Positions 1-6,766 of a DNA stretch of 64,000 bases are shown here, piece after piece. Source of the DNA: Novosphingobium sp. PhB165 (GTDB taxonomy: Bacteria; Pseudomonadota; Alphaproteobacteria; Sphingomonadales; Sphingomonadaceae); assembly GCF_004341845.1 (NCBI RefSeq), contig NZ_SLVB01000004.1:523280-587279 (forward strand). The letters are read 5' to 3'. Position numbers and translations under genes: made by a program. The notes beneath the pieces are model-generated. The model was not told where the DNA came from. It saw only the letters and a list, made by a program, of their open reading frames with translations, and made no database searches. Each line of letters starts with the position of its first letter. Position 1 is the stretch's first letter.

Positions 1-566
1 ATCGTTGGCCAGGGCGAGCCGTCCGTCAGCTTGTTATAGCCGGCCACCGTTTCGATTAGCTGCCGGCGGACGCTCCCGTTGATCGCGTCGCCGCCGATCT
101 CGCTGACCCATGCTTGGATCGTCACTTCCGGGATCACCAGCCGCGCCACACCGCCCGCCGCTACGCGGCTGGCGGTCTCTCGCGCCGAGCTGCGGCCGCC
201 GCCGCGATAGTCGCGGAAGCCGTACTTGGCGTCGTAGGCATAGTCGGCATGGCCCGGGCGATAGGCCTTGGCGACGTCCGAATAGTCCTTCGAGCGCTGG
301 TCGACGTTCTCGATCATCAGGCTGATCGGTGTGCCCGTGGTCTTGCCCTCGAACACACCCGAAAGGATGCGGACCTGATCCGGCTCCTGCCGCTGGGTGG
401 TGAACTTCGACTGGCCGGGGCGGCGCGCGTCGAGGAAGGGCTGGATCACGCTCTCATCGATGGCAAGCCCCGGCGGGCACCCGTCGACGACGGCGCCGAT
501 GGCCGGTCCGTGGCTCTCGCCCCAGGTGGTGAATCGCAGAAGACGGCCGAAAGTGTTCACGCTCAT
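1..566 (-). CDS. aroC: Chorismate synthase, N-terminal part (cut by window edge)
   Basis: Chorismate synthase removes phosphate from 5-enolpyruvylshikimate-3-phosphate to give chorismate, the last common step of aromatic amino-acid synthesis, using reduced FMN. Only the first 188 codons lie in the window; the family is about 350-400 residues, so the C-terminal half lies to the left. The start [12 protein letters not shown] and the motifs [47 protein letters not shown] are classic for the family. The ATG is at 566 on the minus strand. It is divergent from the ABM-domain gene at 661 with a 94-base gap that should hold both promoters. Identity is secure from the motifs. Confidence 0.97.
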   Translation of the reverse strand, partial: MSVNTFGRLLRFTTWGESHGPAIGAVVDGCPPGLAIDESVIQPFLDARRPGQSKFTTQRQEPDQVRILSGVFEGKTTGTPISLMIENVDQRSKDYSDVAKAYRPGHADYAYDAKYGFRDYRGGGRSSARETASRVAAGGVARLVIPEVTIQAWVSEIGGDAINGSVRRQLIETVAGYNKLTDGSPWPT

Positions 567-660
567 GGCCTCGCGCTCTGGCGCGCAATCTTCGGTTTGT
601 CCAGCATGCGCGGCGCGTCACATGCTTGCCGAATGCGCCGCGAGAGGCCATGAGCGGGCT

Positions 661-975
661 ATGTTCCTGGTCGTATTCCGCAATCGCAAGCGTGCCGATA
701 TCGATGCCGCAGCCTATTCCGCCGATGCCGAGGCGATGGAGGTGCTGGCCCGCGCACAGCCCGGTTTCCTCGCCTTCAAGAGCTACACCGGCGACGACGG
801 CGAAGTGATCGCCCTGTCCGAATGGGCGGACGAAGCCGCCGCGCTGGCCTGGCGGCGCGTGGCCGCCCACGCCGAAGTGCAGGGCAAGGGCCGCGAGCAT
901 TATTACCAGAACTATACACTCTTCGCCTGCAACGAGCCGCGAGTGCGCCACTTCGAAAGGGAAACCGACTCGTGA
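661..975 (+). CDS. Antibiotic biosynthesis monooxygenase (ABM) domain protein
   Basis: A 104-residue single-domain protein starting MFLVVFRNRK, with PGFLAFKSY near residue 38 and ALSEWADEAAALAW near residue 55. This is the dimeric ferredoxin-like ABM/YgiN fold, about 100 residues in the family. Members include small monooxygenases, heme-degrading enzymes and many of unknown function, so the substrate cannot be named. The ATG at 661 is used because longer readings run into the aroC promoter. Its stop overlaps a GTG codon (GTGA, 972-975) that opens the remnant of an ArsC-like gene, so the two genes were once translationally coupled before an insertion separated them. Confidence 0.8.
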   Translation: MFLVVFRNRKRADIDAAAYSADAEAMEVLARAQPGFLAFKSYTGDDGEVIALSEWADEAAALAWRRVAAHAEVQGKGREHYYQNYTLFACNEPRVRHFERETDS

Positions 976-1055
976 GCCTTGAATTCTACGGCATCCCCAA
1001 CTGCGAGCAGAATGCAACGGTTGTAGACGGAATTCCTCGTAGCGGGTGTTCGTGA
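972..1055 (+). pseudogene. Stranded 5' end of an ArsC/YffB-like gene
   Basis: A 27-codon reading frame starts with GTG overlapping the stop of the ABM gene. Its first residues VSLEFYGIPNCE match the start of the intact ArsC-like protein encoded at 1528 (MTLTMYGIPNCD). After the Cys codon the frame runs into unrelated sequence and stops at 1055. I read this as the original 5' end of the downstream gene, cut off by an insertion. The 8-base AACTGCGA is shared at 999-1006 and 1555-1562. The two 5' ends differ at many synonymous positions, so this is not a fresh duplication. Confidence 0.6.
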
Positions 1056-1057
1056 TC

Positions 1058-1486
1058 ATGTCTGATACGACAGCTGGTTATGCCGTCGAACTGCTTGATG
1101 AAAGTGGCGGTCTTTGTGATTGCTGTGGGGAAGCAAGCCGCAGCGTTTGGGGTTTGGTCCACCACGGCGAATCTACGGTTGCTGCCTATTGGATGCATTG
1201 GACCGCAGGTCATCTTGACGAGCCGGGCGCCCATCTCGATCTCGTGCTTGGCGCTTGGGGAGACGGTACAACATCCAAGGATAGAGTGGCCGCATCGTTG
1301 TTGTATCGTGAATCCGAAGATCAGCCTCCCGCGTTCATGGTCATCGATGCCGCTGATCGAACGTTTGCCAAAAGTGAGCTGGTGAGTGGTGTGTTGCGGC
1401 GAGAAGACATTGTCGGAACGCCGCTAGCGGAGCATGTCTTTGGTCTTGTCGATGCGATTTGTTTGCAAGACGCTCGCTTCTTCTAA
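1058..1486 (+). CDS. Hypothetical protein with CxCC motif, on a low-GC insert
   Basis: A 142-residue protein of unknown function, starting MSDTTAGYAVELLDE. It has a Cys cluster (LCDCCGEASRSVWG) near residue 20, followed by HWTAGHLDEPGAHLDLVLG and WGDGTTSKDRVA. It has no signal peptide or membrane segment. Its base composition is visibly lower in G+C than the flanking genes and it lies wholly inside the DNA that separates the two ArsC 5' ends, so it is probably the transferred cargo. The ATG at 1058 is preferred; an in-frame GTG at 1046 is possible. Neither start has a strong ribosome binding site. No function should be assigned; a small immunity- or stress-type protein is only a guess. Confidence 0.6.
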   Translation: MSDTTAGYAVELLDESGGLCDCCGEASRSVWGLVHHGESTVAAYWMHWTAGHLDEPGAHLDLVLGAWGDGTTSKDRVAASLLYRESEDQPPAFMVIDAADRTFAKSELVSGVLRREDIVGTPLAEHVFGLVDAICLQDARFF

Positions 1487-1527
1487 CGGGCCACAAATTT
1501 GCCAGTCTTGGGATTAAGGGACGTGAC

Positions 1528-1875
1528 ATGACGTTAACCATGTATGGGATTCCAAACTGCGACACCGTCAAGAAGGCGCGTAACTGGCTGGACGCGCGCG
1601 GCACGGATTACACGTTTCACGACTACAAGAAGGAAGGCGCCGATCCGGCCCGGCTCGAAAAATGGGTGGCAGAGGCGGGCTGGGAAAAGCTGCTGAACCG
1701 CGCGGGTACTACCTTCCGCAAGCTGCCCGAGGCGGACAAGGCCGACCTCGATGCGGCGAAGGCCATCGCCATCATGGTGGCGCAGCCGAGCACCATCAAG
1801 CGCCCGGTCGTCGAATATCCGGGCGGGCTGCTGGTGGGCTTCAAGCAGGACGAATGGGACGCGGCGCTGTCCTGA
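1528..1875 (+). CDS. ArsC/Spx family (YffB-like) protein
   Basis: A 115-residue protein with a thioredoxin-like ArsC fold. The motif YGIPNCDTVKKARNWL places a single Cys near residue 10 in the position of the ArsC catalytic Cys. Later parts TFRKLPEAD, PSTIKRPVVEY and VGFKQDEWD fit the YffB subgroup, typically 110-120 residues, whose role (possibly a glutathione-linked reductase) is not settled. True arsenate reduction is not implied. The start at 1528 has a good site (AAGGGA, about 7 bases away). The first codons use TTA and other low-GC choices unlike the rest of the gene, consistent with a donor-derived 5' end. Confidence 0.85.
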   Translation: MTLTMYGIPNCDTVKKARNWLDARGTDYTFHDYKKEGADPARLEKWVAEAGWEKLLNRAGTTFRKLPEADKADLDAAKAIAIMVAQPSTIKRPVVEYPGGLLVGFKQDEWDAALS

Positions 1876-1953
1876 ACGAATGGATTTACCCGAGTGCGGT
1901 CCGGCTGAGCGGAGTCGGGACTGCACATTGAAGGGACGATTGAAGGGGCGACG

Positions 1954-2556
1954 ATGAACACGGTCGAATGGATTGCGGCAGGGCTGGGGCTTGCCAACAT
2001 CGCGCTGCTGGTGCGGCGCAGCGTGTGGAACTTCCCGTTCGGCATCGCCATGGTGGCGCTCTACTTCTTCGTGTTCTTCGAGGCCAAGCTCTATGGCGAG
2101 GCGGGGCTGCAAGTGTTCTTCCTGGCCGCGCAGGTCTGGGGCTGGGTGCTCTGGGTGCGTGCGGGAGGGGGCGAAACGCGGGTGCCGGTGCGCCGGCTCG
2201 ACGTGTTCAGCCGCATGCTCTGGCTGGTGGCGACAGTGGCGCTGACGCTCAACCTCGGCTGGGTCATGCACAAGTTCACCGATGCCTCGCTGCCTTATGC
2301 CGATGCCGCCATCGCCGGGGCCTCGATCGCCGCGCAGGTCCTGCTGGCCTATCGCCGGATCGAGAACTGGGTGCTGTGGATCGCCATCGATCTGGGGTCG
2401 ATCGGGGTCTACGTCTACAAGGATCTCTGGCCGACAGTGGTGCTCTATCTGGTCATGCTGACGATGTCGGTGCTGGGCCTGCGCGAGTGGATCGCTGCCG
2501 AGAAGGCCCAGAACGCGCGCGAGCGCGAGCGGGAAGCGGCAGCAGCCATCGCATGA
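1954..2556 (+). CDS. pnuC: Nicotinamide riboside transporter PnuC
   Basis: A 200-residue inner-membrane protein with about seven hydrophobic segments. Typical PnuC features are the WNFPFGIAMVALYF region near residue 25, VWGWVLWVR near residue 65 and RIENWVLWIAIDLGSIGVY near residue 135. PnuC proteins move nicotinamide riboside by facilitated diffusion, with trapping by phosphorylation inside the cell. That fits the next gene, a NadR-type kinase, whose ATG overlaps the pnuC stop (ATGA at 2553-2556). The C-terminal tail is highly charged (AREREREAAAA). The pair is a compact NAD precursor salvage unit. Confidence 0.93.
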   Translation: MNTVEWIAAGLGLANIALLVRRSVWNFPFGIAMVALYFFVFFEAKLYGEAGLQVFFLAAQVWGWVLWVRAGGGETRVPVRRLDVFSRMLWLVATVALTLNLGWVMHKFTDASLPYADAAIAGASIAAQVLLAYRRIENWVLWIAIDLGSIGVYVYKDLWPTVVLYLVMLTMSVLGLREWIAAEKAQNAREREREAAAAIA

Positions 2557-3062
2557 TCACGGTCTGCCTCCACGGGGCGGAAAGCACGGGCAAGTCGGTG
2601 CTCGCCGCGCGGCTCGGCCATCCGTGGGTGCCCGAGTATGGCCGCACGTACTGCGAGGAGCGTGGGACCGACCTGACGATGGCCGACCTGCTCGCCATTG
2701 CCGAGGGGCAGGCGGACGAGAACCGGCTGGCGATGGCCGCGCGTCCGCCGCTGCTGGTGCTGGATACCGATCAGCTCATGACCGCCGCCTGGGCCGAGAT
2801 GCTGTTCGGCGAGGTGCCGGATGTGTTGATGAACTACCCGAAGGCGGATCACTACCTGCTGTTCTCGCCCGACGTGCCGTGGCGGGACGATGGTACGCGG
2901 TTCTTCGGCACCGACGAGGCGCGGGCGCGCTTTGCCGGGTTGGCCGAGGAGATGCTGGTGCGGGCGGGAGTCTCGTTCACGCGGATCGGCGGTTCGTGGG
3001 AGGAGCGGGAGGCTCAGGTGCGGGCGGCTATCGGGGAGCTTCTTGCAGGCGTAGGGCCGTAA
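2553..3062 (+). CDS. NadR-like AAA ATPase, probable ribosylnicotinamide kinase
   Basis: A 169-residue kinase corresponding to the C-terminal kinase domain of NadR; it has no NMN adenylyltransferase or HTH domain. The P-loop GAESTGKSVLAARL is near residues 7-20, followed by VPEYGRTYCEERG and LVLDTDQLMTAAWAEMLFG, the usual NadR kinase signatures. It should convert nicotinamide riboside taken up by PnuC to NMN in the cytoplasm. It is translationally coupled to pnuC through an ATGA overlap. The gene ends just before a block of extragenic repeats, which may serve as its transcript end. Confidence 0.88.
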   Translation: MITVCLHGAESTGKSVLAARLGHPWVPEYGRTYCEERGTDLTMADLLAIAEGQADENRLAMAARPPLLVLDTDQLMTAAWAEMLFGEVPDVLMNYPKADHYLLFSPDVPWRDDGTRFFGTDEARARFAGLAEEMLVRAGVSFTRIGGSWEEREAQVRAAIGELLAGVGP

Positions 3063-3115
3063 ACGCCGAAGCCCTAACCGAAGAAGTTCTAACCGAAGAA
3101 GTTCTAACAGCAGTC

Positions 3116-3203
3116 CCGTCGCCCCCGCGAAGGCGGGGGCCCCGCTTCCTTTTCCCCACGACGCAAGAACAAGCGGGGTCCCCGCCTTCGCGGGGACGAC
3201 GAG
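3116..3203. repeat. Extragenic palindrome pair, family A (copy 1)
   Basis: Two inverted copies of a GC-rich unit (CGTCGCCCCCGCGAAGGCGG and its complement) surround a short A-rich spacer. The same arrangement recurs at 6556, 13316, 22887, 26443, 26652 and 44240, always between genes. It looks like a REP/BIME-type element. The full structure could fold into a long hairpin at the end of the pnuC-kinase transcript. Confidence 0.85.
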
Positions 3204-3233
3204 ATGTAGCGGGTAATCGAGTTAGAGCGCGGG

Positions 3234-3383
3234 CTCCAGATCCTCCCCTGCAAGGGGAGGTGGCAGCGCGGAGCGCTGACGGAGGGGTATCAGCCTCTCG
3301 ATGGCGCGCCATGGCGAGAGCGTTACACCCCTCCACCACCCTTCGGGCGGTTCCCCTCCCCTTGCAGGGGAGGAATTTGGAGG
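3234..3383. repeat. Extragenic palindrome, family B
   Basis: A 150-base inverted repeat whose ends read CTCCAGATCCTCCCCTGCAA and the near complement TTGCAGGGGAGGAATTTGGA. The inner arms contain GGAGCGCTGACGGAGGGGT and GTTACACCCCTCCACCACCC. It lies between the 3' ends of the NadR-like kinase and ubiG. It resembles a second repeat type common in sphingomonad genomes and shares no sequence with family A. Only one copy is seen here. Confidence 0.75.
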
Positions 3384-3385
3384 CC

Positions 3386-4135
3386 TCAGCCCTTCCGCGC
3401 CGTCACGATAAAGTTCAGCGAAAGATCGTCCGACAAGTGCAGCCCGCGCGTCGGCGACCAGGCGATGCCCTTCGGCTCGCCCATCACCAGACCTGCCCCT
3501 TCGCAAAGTTCGCGCAGTTCGTCGGGCGTCGCGAACTGGTTCCAGTCGTGCGTGCCGCGCGGGACTTTCCCCAGCCGCTCGGCCGCCTCGACCAGCAGCA
3601 GGCGCGAGGCGGCGGTGCGGTTGGGGCAGGAGAGCAGCATCAGACCATCGTCCGCCAGCGCATCCGCAAGCTGGCCGATGAACAGCGCCTTGTCGGTCAC
3701 ATGCTCGATCACTTCCAGCGAGCAGACGAGGTCGAAACCGGAGAGGCCCAGCGCGCCCAGTTCCCCGTGCTTGTAATCGATCGGCAAGCCCATCGCCTCG
3801 GCATGGGCGCTTGCCGCAGCGATGTTCTCCGCCGCCGCGTCCACGCCCGTCACCGCCGCGCCAAGGCGGGCGAGCGGTTCGCAGAGCAGCCCGGCACCGC
3901 AGCCCGCATCGAGCGCGCGCTTGCCGGAAAGCGGCTTCAACGCGCGCGAATCGGCGCCGAAATGCGTATCGATCGCGGCGCGAATGAAGCCCAGGCGCAC
4001 CGGGTTGAGCTGGTGGAGCATGGCCGAGGAGCCCTTCGGATCCCACCACTCGGCGGCCATGGCGCCGAAGTGCGCCGCTTCCTTCGGATCGATTGTTGCG
4101 CCGGAAGGCGTGTTCGAAGCAGTTGCATTGTCCAT
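3386..4135 (-). CDS. ubiG: Ubiquinone biosynthesis O-methyltransferase UbiG
   Basis: A 249-residue SAM-dependent methyltransferase that carries out the two O-methylations in ubiquinone synthesis. The N-terminal block DPKEAAHFGAMAAEWWDPKG and HQLNPVRLGFIR is characteristic of UbiG. SAM motif I reads LDAGCGAGLLCEPLARLG near residue 75, followed by GVDAAAENI and a post-motif SLEVIEHV. Length and all motifs fit the family. It is divergent from lysC across about 80 bases. Confidence 0.95.
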   Translation of the reverse strand: MDNATASNTPSGATIDPKEAAHFGAMAAEWWDPKGSSAMLHQLNPVRLGFIRAAIDTHFGADSRALKPLSGKRALDAGCGAGLLCEPLARLGAAVTGVDAAAENIAAASAHAEAMGLPIDYKHGELGALGLSGFDLVCSLEVIEHVTDKALFIGQLADALADDGLMLLSCPNRTAASRLLLVEAAERLGKVPRGTHDWNQFATPDELRELCEGAGLVMGEPKGIAWSPTRGLHLSDDLSLNFIVTARKG

Positions 4136-4217
4136 GACTCCCCCCTAACAGCGCGCCCGACCGTTATCCACACGCGCATCCGTCATGCGCACAATCCTGA
4201 TGGGGAGCAACCAGACC

Positions 4218-5477
4218 TTGGCACGCATCGTGATGAAATTCGGCGGCACGTCGATGGCCGGCACCGAGCGAATCCGGCGCGTGGCGGGTATCGTCAAACG
4301 CCAGCAGGAAGCGGGCCATGAAGTGGCGGTCGTCGTCTCGGCGATGGCGGGCGAGACCGACCGTCTCGTGAACTTCTGCCGCGAGGCCAATGCGCTTTAC
4401 GATCCGGCGGAATACGACGTGGTCGTGGCCGCGGGCGAGCAGGTCACCTCGGGGCTGCTGGCGCTGACGCTTCAGGCGATGGGCTGCAAGGCGCGCTCGT
4501 GGCTCGGCTGGCAGCTGCCGATCAAGACCGACGACGCCCATGCCAAGGCCCGTATCGAAGACTTCGATTCGGACGCCCTGCTGGCCTCGATGGCTGCCGG
4601 TGAAATCGCGGTGATCCCGGGCTTCCAGGGCGTTTCGCCCGATGGCCGCATCACCACGCTGGGCCGTGGCGGTTCGGATACCTCGGCGGTGGCCGTGGCG
4701 GCGGCGGTCAAGGCCGACCGCTGCGACATCTACACCGATGTCGACGGCGTCTACACCACCGACCCGCGCATCGTTGCCAAGGCACGCAAGCTGCCGCTGG
4801 TGACTTACGAAGAAATGCTCGAACTGGCCTCGGTCGGCTCGAAGGTGTTGCAGACCCGCTCGGTCTCCCTCGCGATGAAGGAGAACGTGCGCGTTCAGGT
4901 GCTGTCCTCGTTCATTGACGAGAATGCCCCTGCGGCCGACACCCTCCCCGGAACGATGATCGTCAGCGACGAAGAACTTGAAGGAAGCGACATGGAACGC
5001 CAGCTGATCACCGGCATCGCCGCTGACAAGAACGAAGCCAAGGTTACCCTTACCCGCGTGCCCGACCGTCCGGGCGCCGTGGCCGCGATCTTCGCGCCGC
5101 TCGCGGAATCGAACATCAACGTCGACATGATTATCCAGAATGTCGCCAAGGATAAGGGCGAGACCGACGTCACCTTCACGGTGCCGCAGGCCGACCTCGT
5201 CCGCGCGCAGGCGCTGCTGGAAGAGCGCAAGGAAGCCATCGGCTATTACCGCATGATCGCCGACAGCAGCGTGGCGAAGATCAGCGTCGTCGGCGTCGGC
5301 ATGCGCAGCCATGCGGGTGTCGCTTCGACCATGTTCAAGACGCTGGCCGATCGCGGGATCAATATCATCGCCATCTCGACCAGCGAGATCAAGGTTTCGG
5401 TCCTGATCGACACCGACGAGACCGAACTGGCGGTGCGCGTGCTGCACACGGCTTACGGGCTCGACGCTGCGGCCTGA
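4218..5477 (+). CDS. lysC: Aspartate kinase
   Basis: Aspartokinase phosphorylates L-aspartate, the first step to lysine, threonine, methionine and diaminopimelate. The kinase part shows MKFGGTSMAG at the start, GRGGSDTSA near residue 155 and YTDVDGVYTTDPR near residue 175. The last 150 residues form two ACT domains that normally bind lysine or threonine for feedback control. The TTG at 4218 gives the usual start MARIVMKFGG and has GGGGAG ten bases upstream; ATGs at 4185 and 4200 have no such site. A hairpin followed by T residues at 5525-5554 ends the transcript. An internal start for a beta subunit was not examined. Confidence 0.95.
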   Translation: MARIVMKFGGTSMAGTERIRRVAGIVKRQQEAGHEVAVVVSAMAGETDRLVNFCREANALYDPAEYDVVVAAGEQVTSGLLALTLQAMGCKARSWLGWQLPIKTDDAHAKARIEDFDSDALLASMAAGEIAVIPGFQGVSPDGRITTLGRGGSDTSAVAVAAAVKADRCDIYTDVDGVYTTDPRIVAKARKLPLVTYEEMLELASVGSKVLQTRSVSLAMKENVRVQVLSSFIDENAPAADTLPGTMIVSDEELEGSDMERQLITGIAADKNEAKVTLTRVPDRPGAVAAIFAPLAESNINVDMIIQNVAKDKGETDVTFTVPQADLVRAQALLEERKEAIGYYRMIADSSVAKISVVGVGMRSHAGVASTMFKTLADRGINIIAISTSEIKVSVLIDTDETELAVRVLHTAYGLDAAA

Positions 5478-5503
5478 CCCTTCGACAAGCTCAGGGTGAG
5501 CGG
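5478..5503. repeat. Extragenic repeat, family C (single half)
   Basis: A single copy of CCTTCGACAAGCTCAGGGTG followed by AGCGG, directly after the lysC stop. The same unit occurs in inverted pairs at 11155-11234 and 32486-32592. It is a widespread REP-like sequence in Proteobacteria. Confidence 0.7.
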
Positions 5504-5524
5504 TCGGAATAGTGTGAATTAGAG

Positions 5525-5554
5525 AAAGGCGGCGCGGTGAGCGCCGCCTTTTTC
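5525..5554 (+). terminator. Rho-independent terminator of lysC
   Basis: The stem AAAGGCGGCGC pairs with GCGCCGCCTTT around a 5-base loop and is followed by further T residues. It lies 50 bases past the lysC stop. It can also act on the convergent DUF2239 gene, which ends at 5558. Confidence 0.8.
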
Positions 5555-5557
5555 GTA

Positions 5558-6088
5558 TCAGTCTTCCAGTGAGGGCTGGGCCAGTTCGAGCACGTGATCA
5601 CGTAAATCGCCGGGCCACGGAGCGAGGGCCTTGGCGAAATCCTCCAGCCTGTCCGCGAAGAGCAGGCGGCTGGCTTCCTCGAATCCAGGCAGGTCGCCGC
5701 CGAGCGCGGACATGACGCGGTAGGCGCGTTCGTGCGCCATGCGCCGCGCGGTGCGGCCGTGGTCGGCCTTGCGGGCCTCGTCGACAAGGCGGCGCAGCGC
5801 CTGCGAGGCGCCTCCGGGCTGCTGGGACAGCCAGTCCCACTGCCGGGGCAACAGCGTCACTTCCCGGGCGACCACGCCTAGCTTCGGACGGCCGCGACGG
5901 CGCGGGGCTTCGCTCTCTTCGGGGGCAGGAGCGGCGACGCCGCGCCAGTCGAGATCGACCGGGCGGCCGGTGGCATCGTCGAACACGAGCACGCCTTGCT
6001 CGCGGCCGTGCAGGGCGCCGATCAGTTCGGCGGGCGTGCCGCGCGCGGCGCGGGTGGTGCCGATGAAGGCGGTGCAAGTCTGGGTCAT
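5558..6088 (-). CDS. DUF2239 family protein
   Basis: A 176-residue soluble protein of the DUF2239 family, function unknown. It starts MTQTCTAFIGTTRAARG and carries GRPKLGVVAREVTLLPRQWDWL near residue 80 and QPGGASQALRRLVDEARK near residue 100, a short region of RHH-like flavour in this family. The start at 6088 has AGGACC about 6 bases upstream. It is transcribed away from a GIY-YIG gene, and the 89-base gap holds a nearly perfect inverted repeat that probably is a shared operator. The pairing suggests the two genes respond to one regulator. Confidence 0.85.
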   Translation of the reverse strand: MTQTCTAFIGTTRAARGTPAELIGALHGREQGVLVFDDATGRPVDLDWRGVAAPAPEESEAPRRRGRPKLGVVAREVTLLPRQWDWLSQQPGGASQALRRLVDEARKADHGRTARRMAHERAYRVMSALGGDLPGFEEASRLLFADRLEDFAKALAPWPGDLRDHVLELAQPSLED

Positions 6089-6104
6089 CGTGGGTCCTGA
6101 CAAT

Positions 6105-6159
6105 ATTTTTGCCCGGGTAAATTGAATTTGCGTGCGAGTCAATTTATCCGGGTGAAAAT
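6105..6159. promoter_or_regulatory. Inverted-repeat operator between divergent DUF2239 and GIY-YIG genes
   Basis: Two 21-base arms at 6105-6125 and 6139-6159 mirror each other, with the core CCCGGRTAAATTGA in each and 13 bases between. Each arm also keeps the flanking ATTTT. The AT-rich arms stand out in GC-rich DNA and sit where the two divergent promoters must be, about 17 bases from both starts. This fits cooperative binding by a dimeric repressor at two half sites. The regulator is not encoded next to it and is unknown. Confidence 0.6.
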
Positions 6160-6177
6160 ACGATAGGGAATCGAACC

Positions 6178-6513
6178 ATGGAACGTCAGGACCGCAAGGC
6201 CGCCATTGCCGAATATCGCGAACGCAAAGTTGATCCGGGCGTCTACGCCTTGCGCTGCACGGCGAGCGGGGAGGCCTGGGTCGGCCGCGCGCCGGATCTT
6301 GCGACGATCTGGAACCGGCTGTCGTTCACGCTGCGACAGGGCACGACGCCGCAGCGCGCGTTGCAGGAGGCATGGAACGCGCATGGAGCGGACGCCTTTG
6401 CGTTCGAGGTGCTGGAAGTTCTGGATGCCGAGGAACTCGGCCTTGGGCTGGGGCGGGAACTCAAGAAGCGCCATGCGGATTGGGTCGAGCGGCTCGGGGC
6501 GATGGCGATTTAG
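6178..6513 (+). CDS. GIY-YIG nuclease family protein
   Basis: A 111-residue protein. The segment PGVYALRCTASGEAWVGRAPDL (residues about 20-41) is a degenerate GIY-YIG motif: VYA replaces GIY and WVG replaces YIG. An Arg in IWNRL and a Glu later in the chain (QEAWNAHG, FEVLEVLDAEE) are in the order expected for the fold. Stand-alone GIY-YIG proteins of this size are common in alphaproteobacteria but their role is unknown and activity is not certain given the degenerate motif. It probably shares control with the divergent DUF2239 gene through the operator at 6105-6159. Confidence 0.8.
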   Translation: MERQDRKAAIAEYRERKVDPGVYALRCTASGEAWVGRAPDLATIWNRLSFTLRQGTTPQRALQEAWNAHGADAFAFEVLEVLDAEELGLGLGRELKKRHADWVERLGAMAI

Positions 6514-6555
6514 GCGCAAGCCCCGATTTGAGCGCAAGGATAACCAAAACCACCT

Positions 6556-6713
6556 CGTCGTCCCCGCGAAGGCGGGGACCCCGCTTGTTCTTATTTCAGC
6601 ACGCAGAGACGCAGAGACGCAGAGAGAACGGTGGACTGCTGCACGATCTCTCCGCGTCTCCGCGTCTCCGCGTGAAACCAGAAAGCGGGGCACCCGCCTT
6701 CGCGGGGGCGACG
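6556..6713. repeat. Family A palindrome with a nested second palindrome (copy 2)
   Basis: Family A arms flank a longer insert that itself is an inverted repeat: ACGCAGAGACGCAGAGA near 6600 and its degenerate complement near 6655-6675. The same nested arrangement occurs at 26652-26787, while the other copies have only a short spacer. It lies between the GIY-YIG gene and the convergent CoA-transferase gene. Confidence 0.8.
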
Positions 6714-6766
6714 GGTGTTTTAGGCTAAGTCTGTTTTGAGGCTAAGTCTGCTTTGCAGCGATAAGG

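Noticed and set aside
1528..1875. Calling this gene arsenate reductase arsC
   Set aside because: The protein is of the YffB subgroup, whose function is unsettled, and no ars operon genes are near.
2624..4321. A 565-codon plus-strand frame across the kinase 3' end, repeats and ubiG
   Set aside because: Shadow frame in high-GC DNA; it runs through two palindromic repeats and opposite UbiG.
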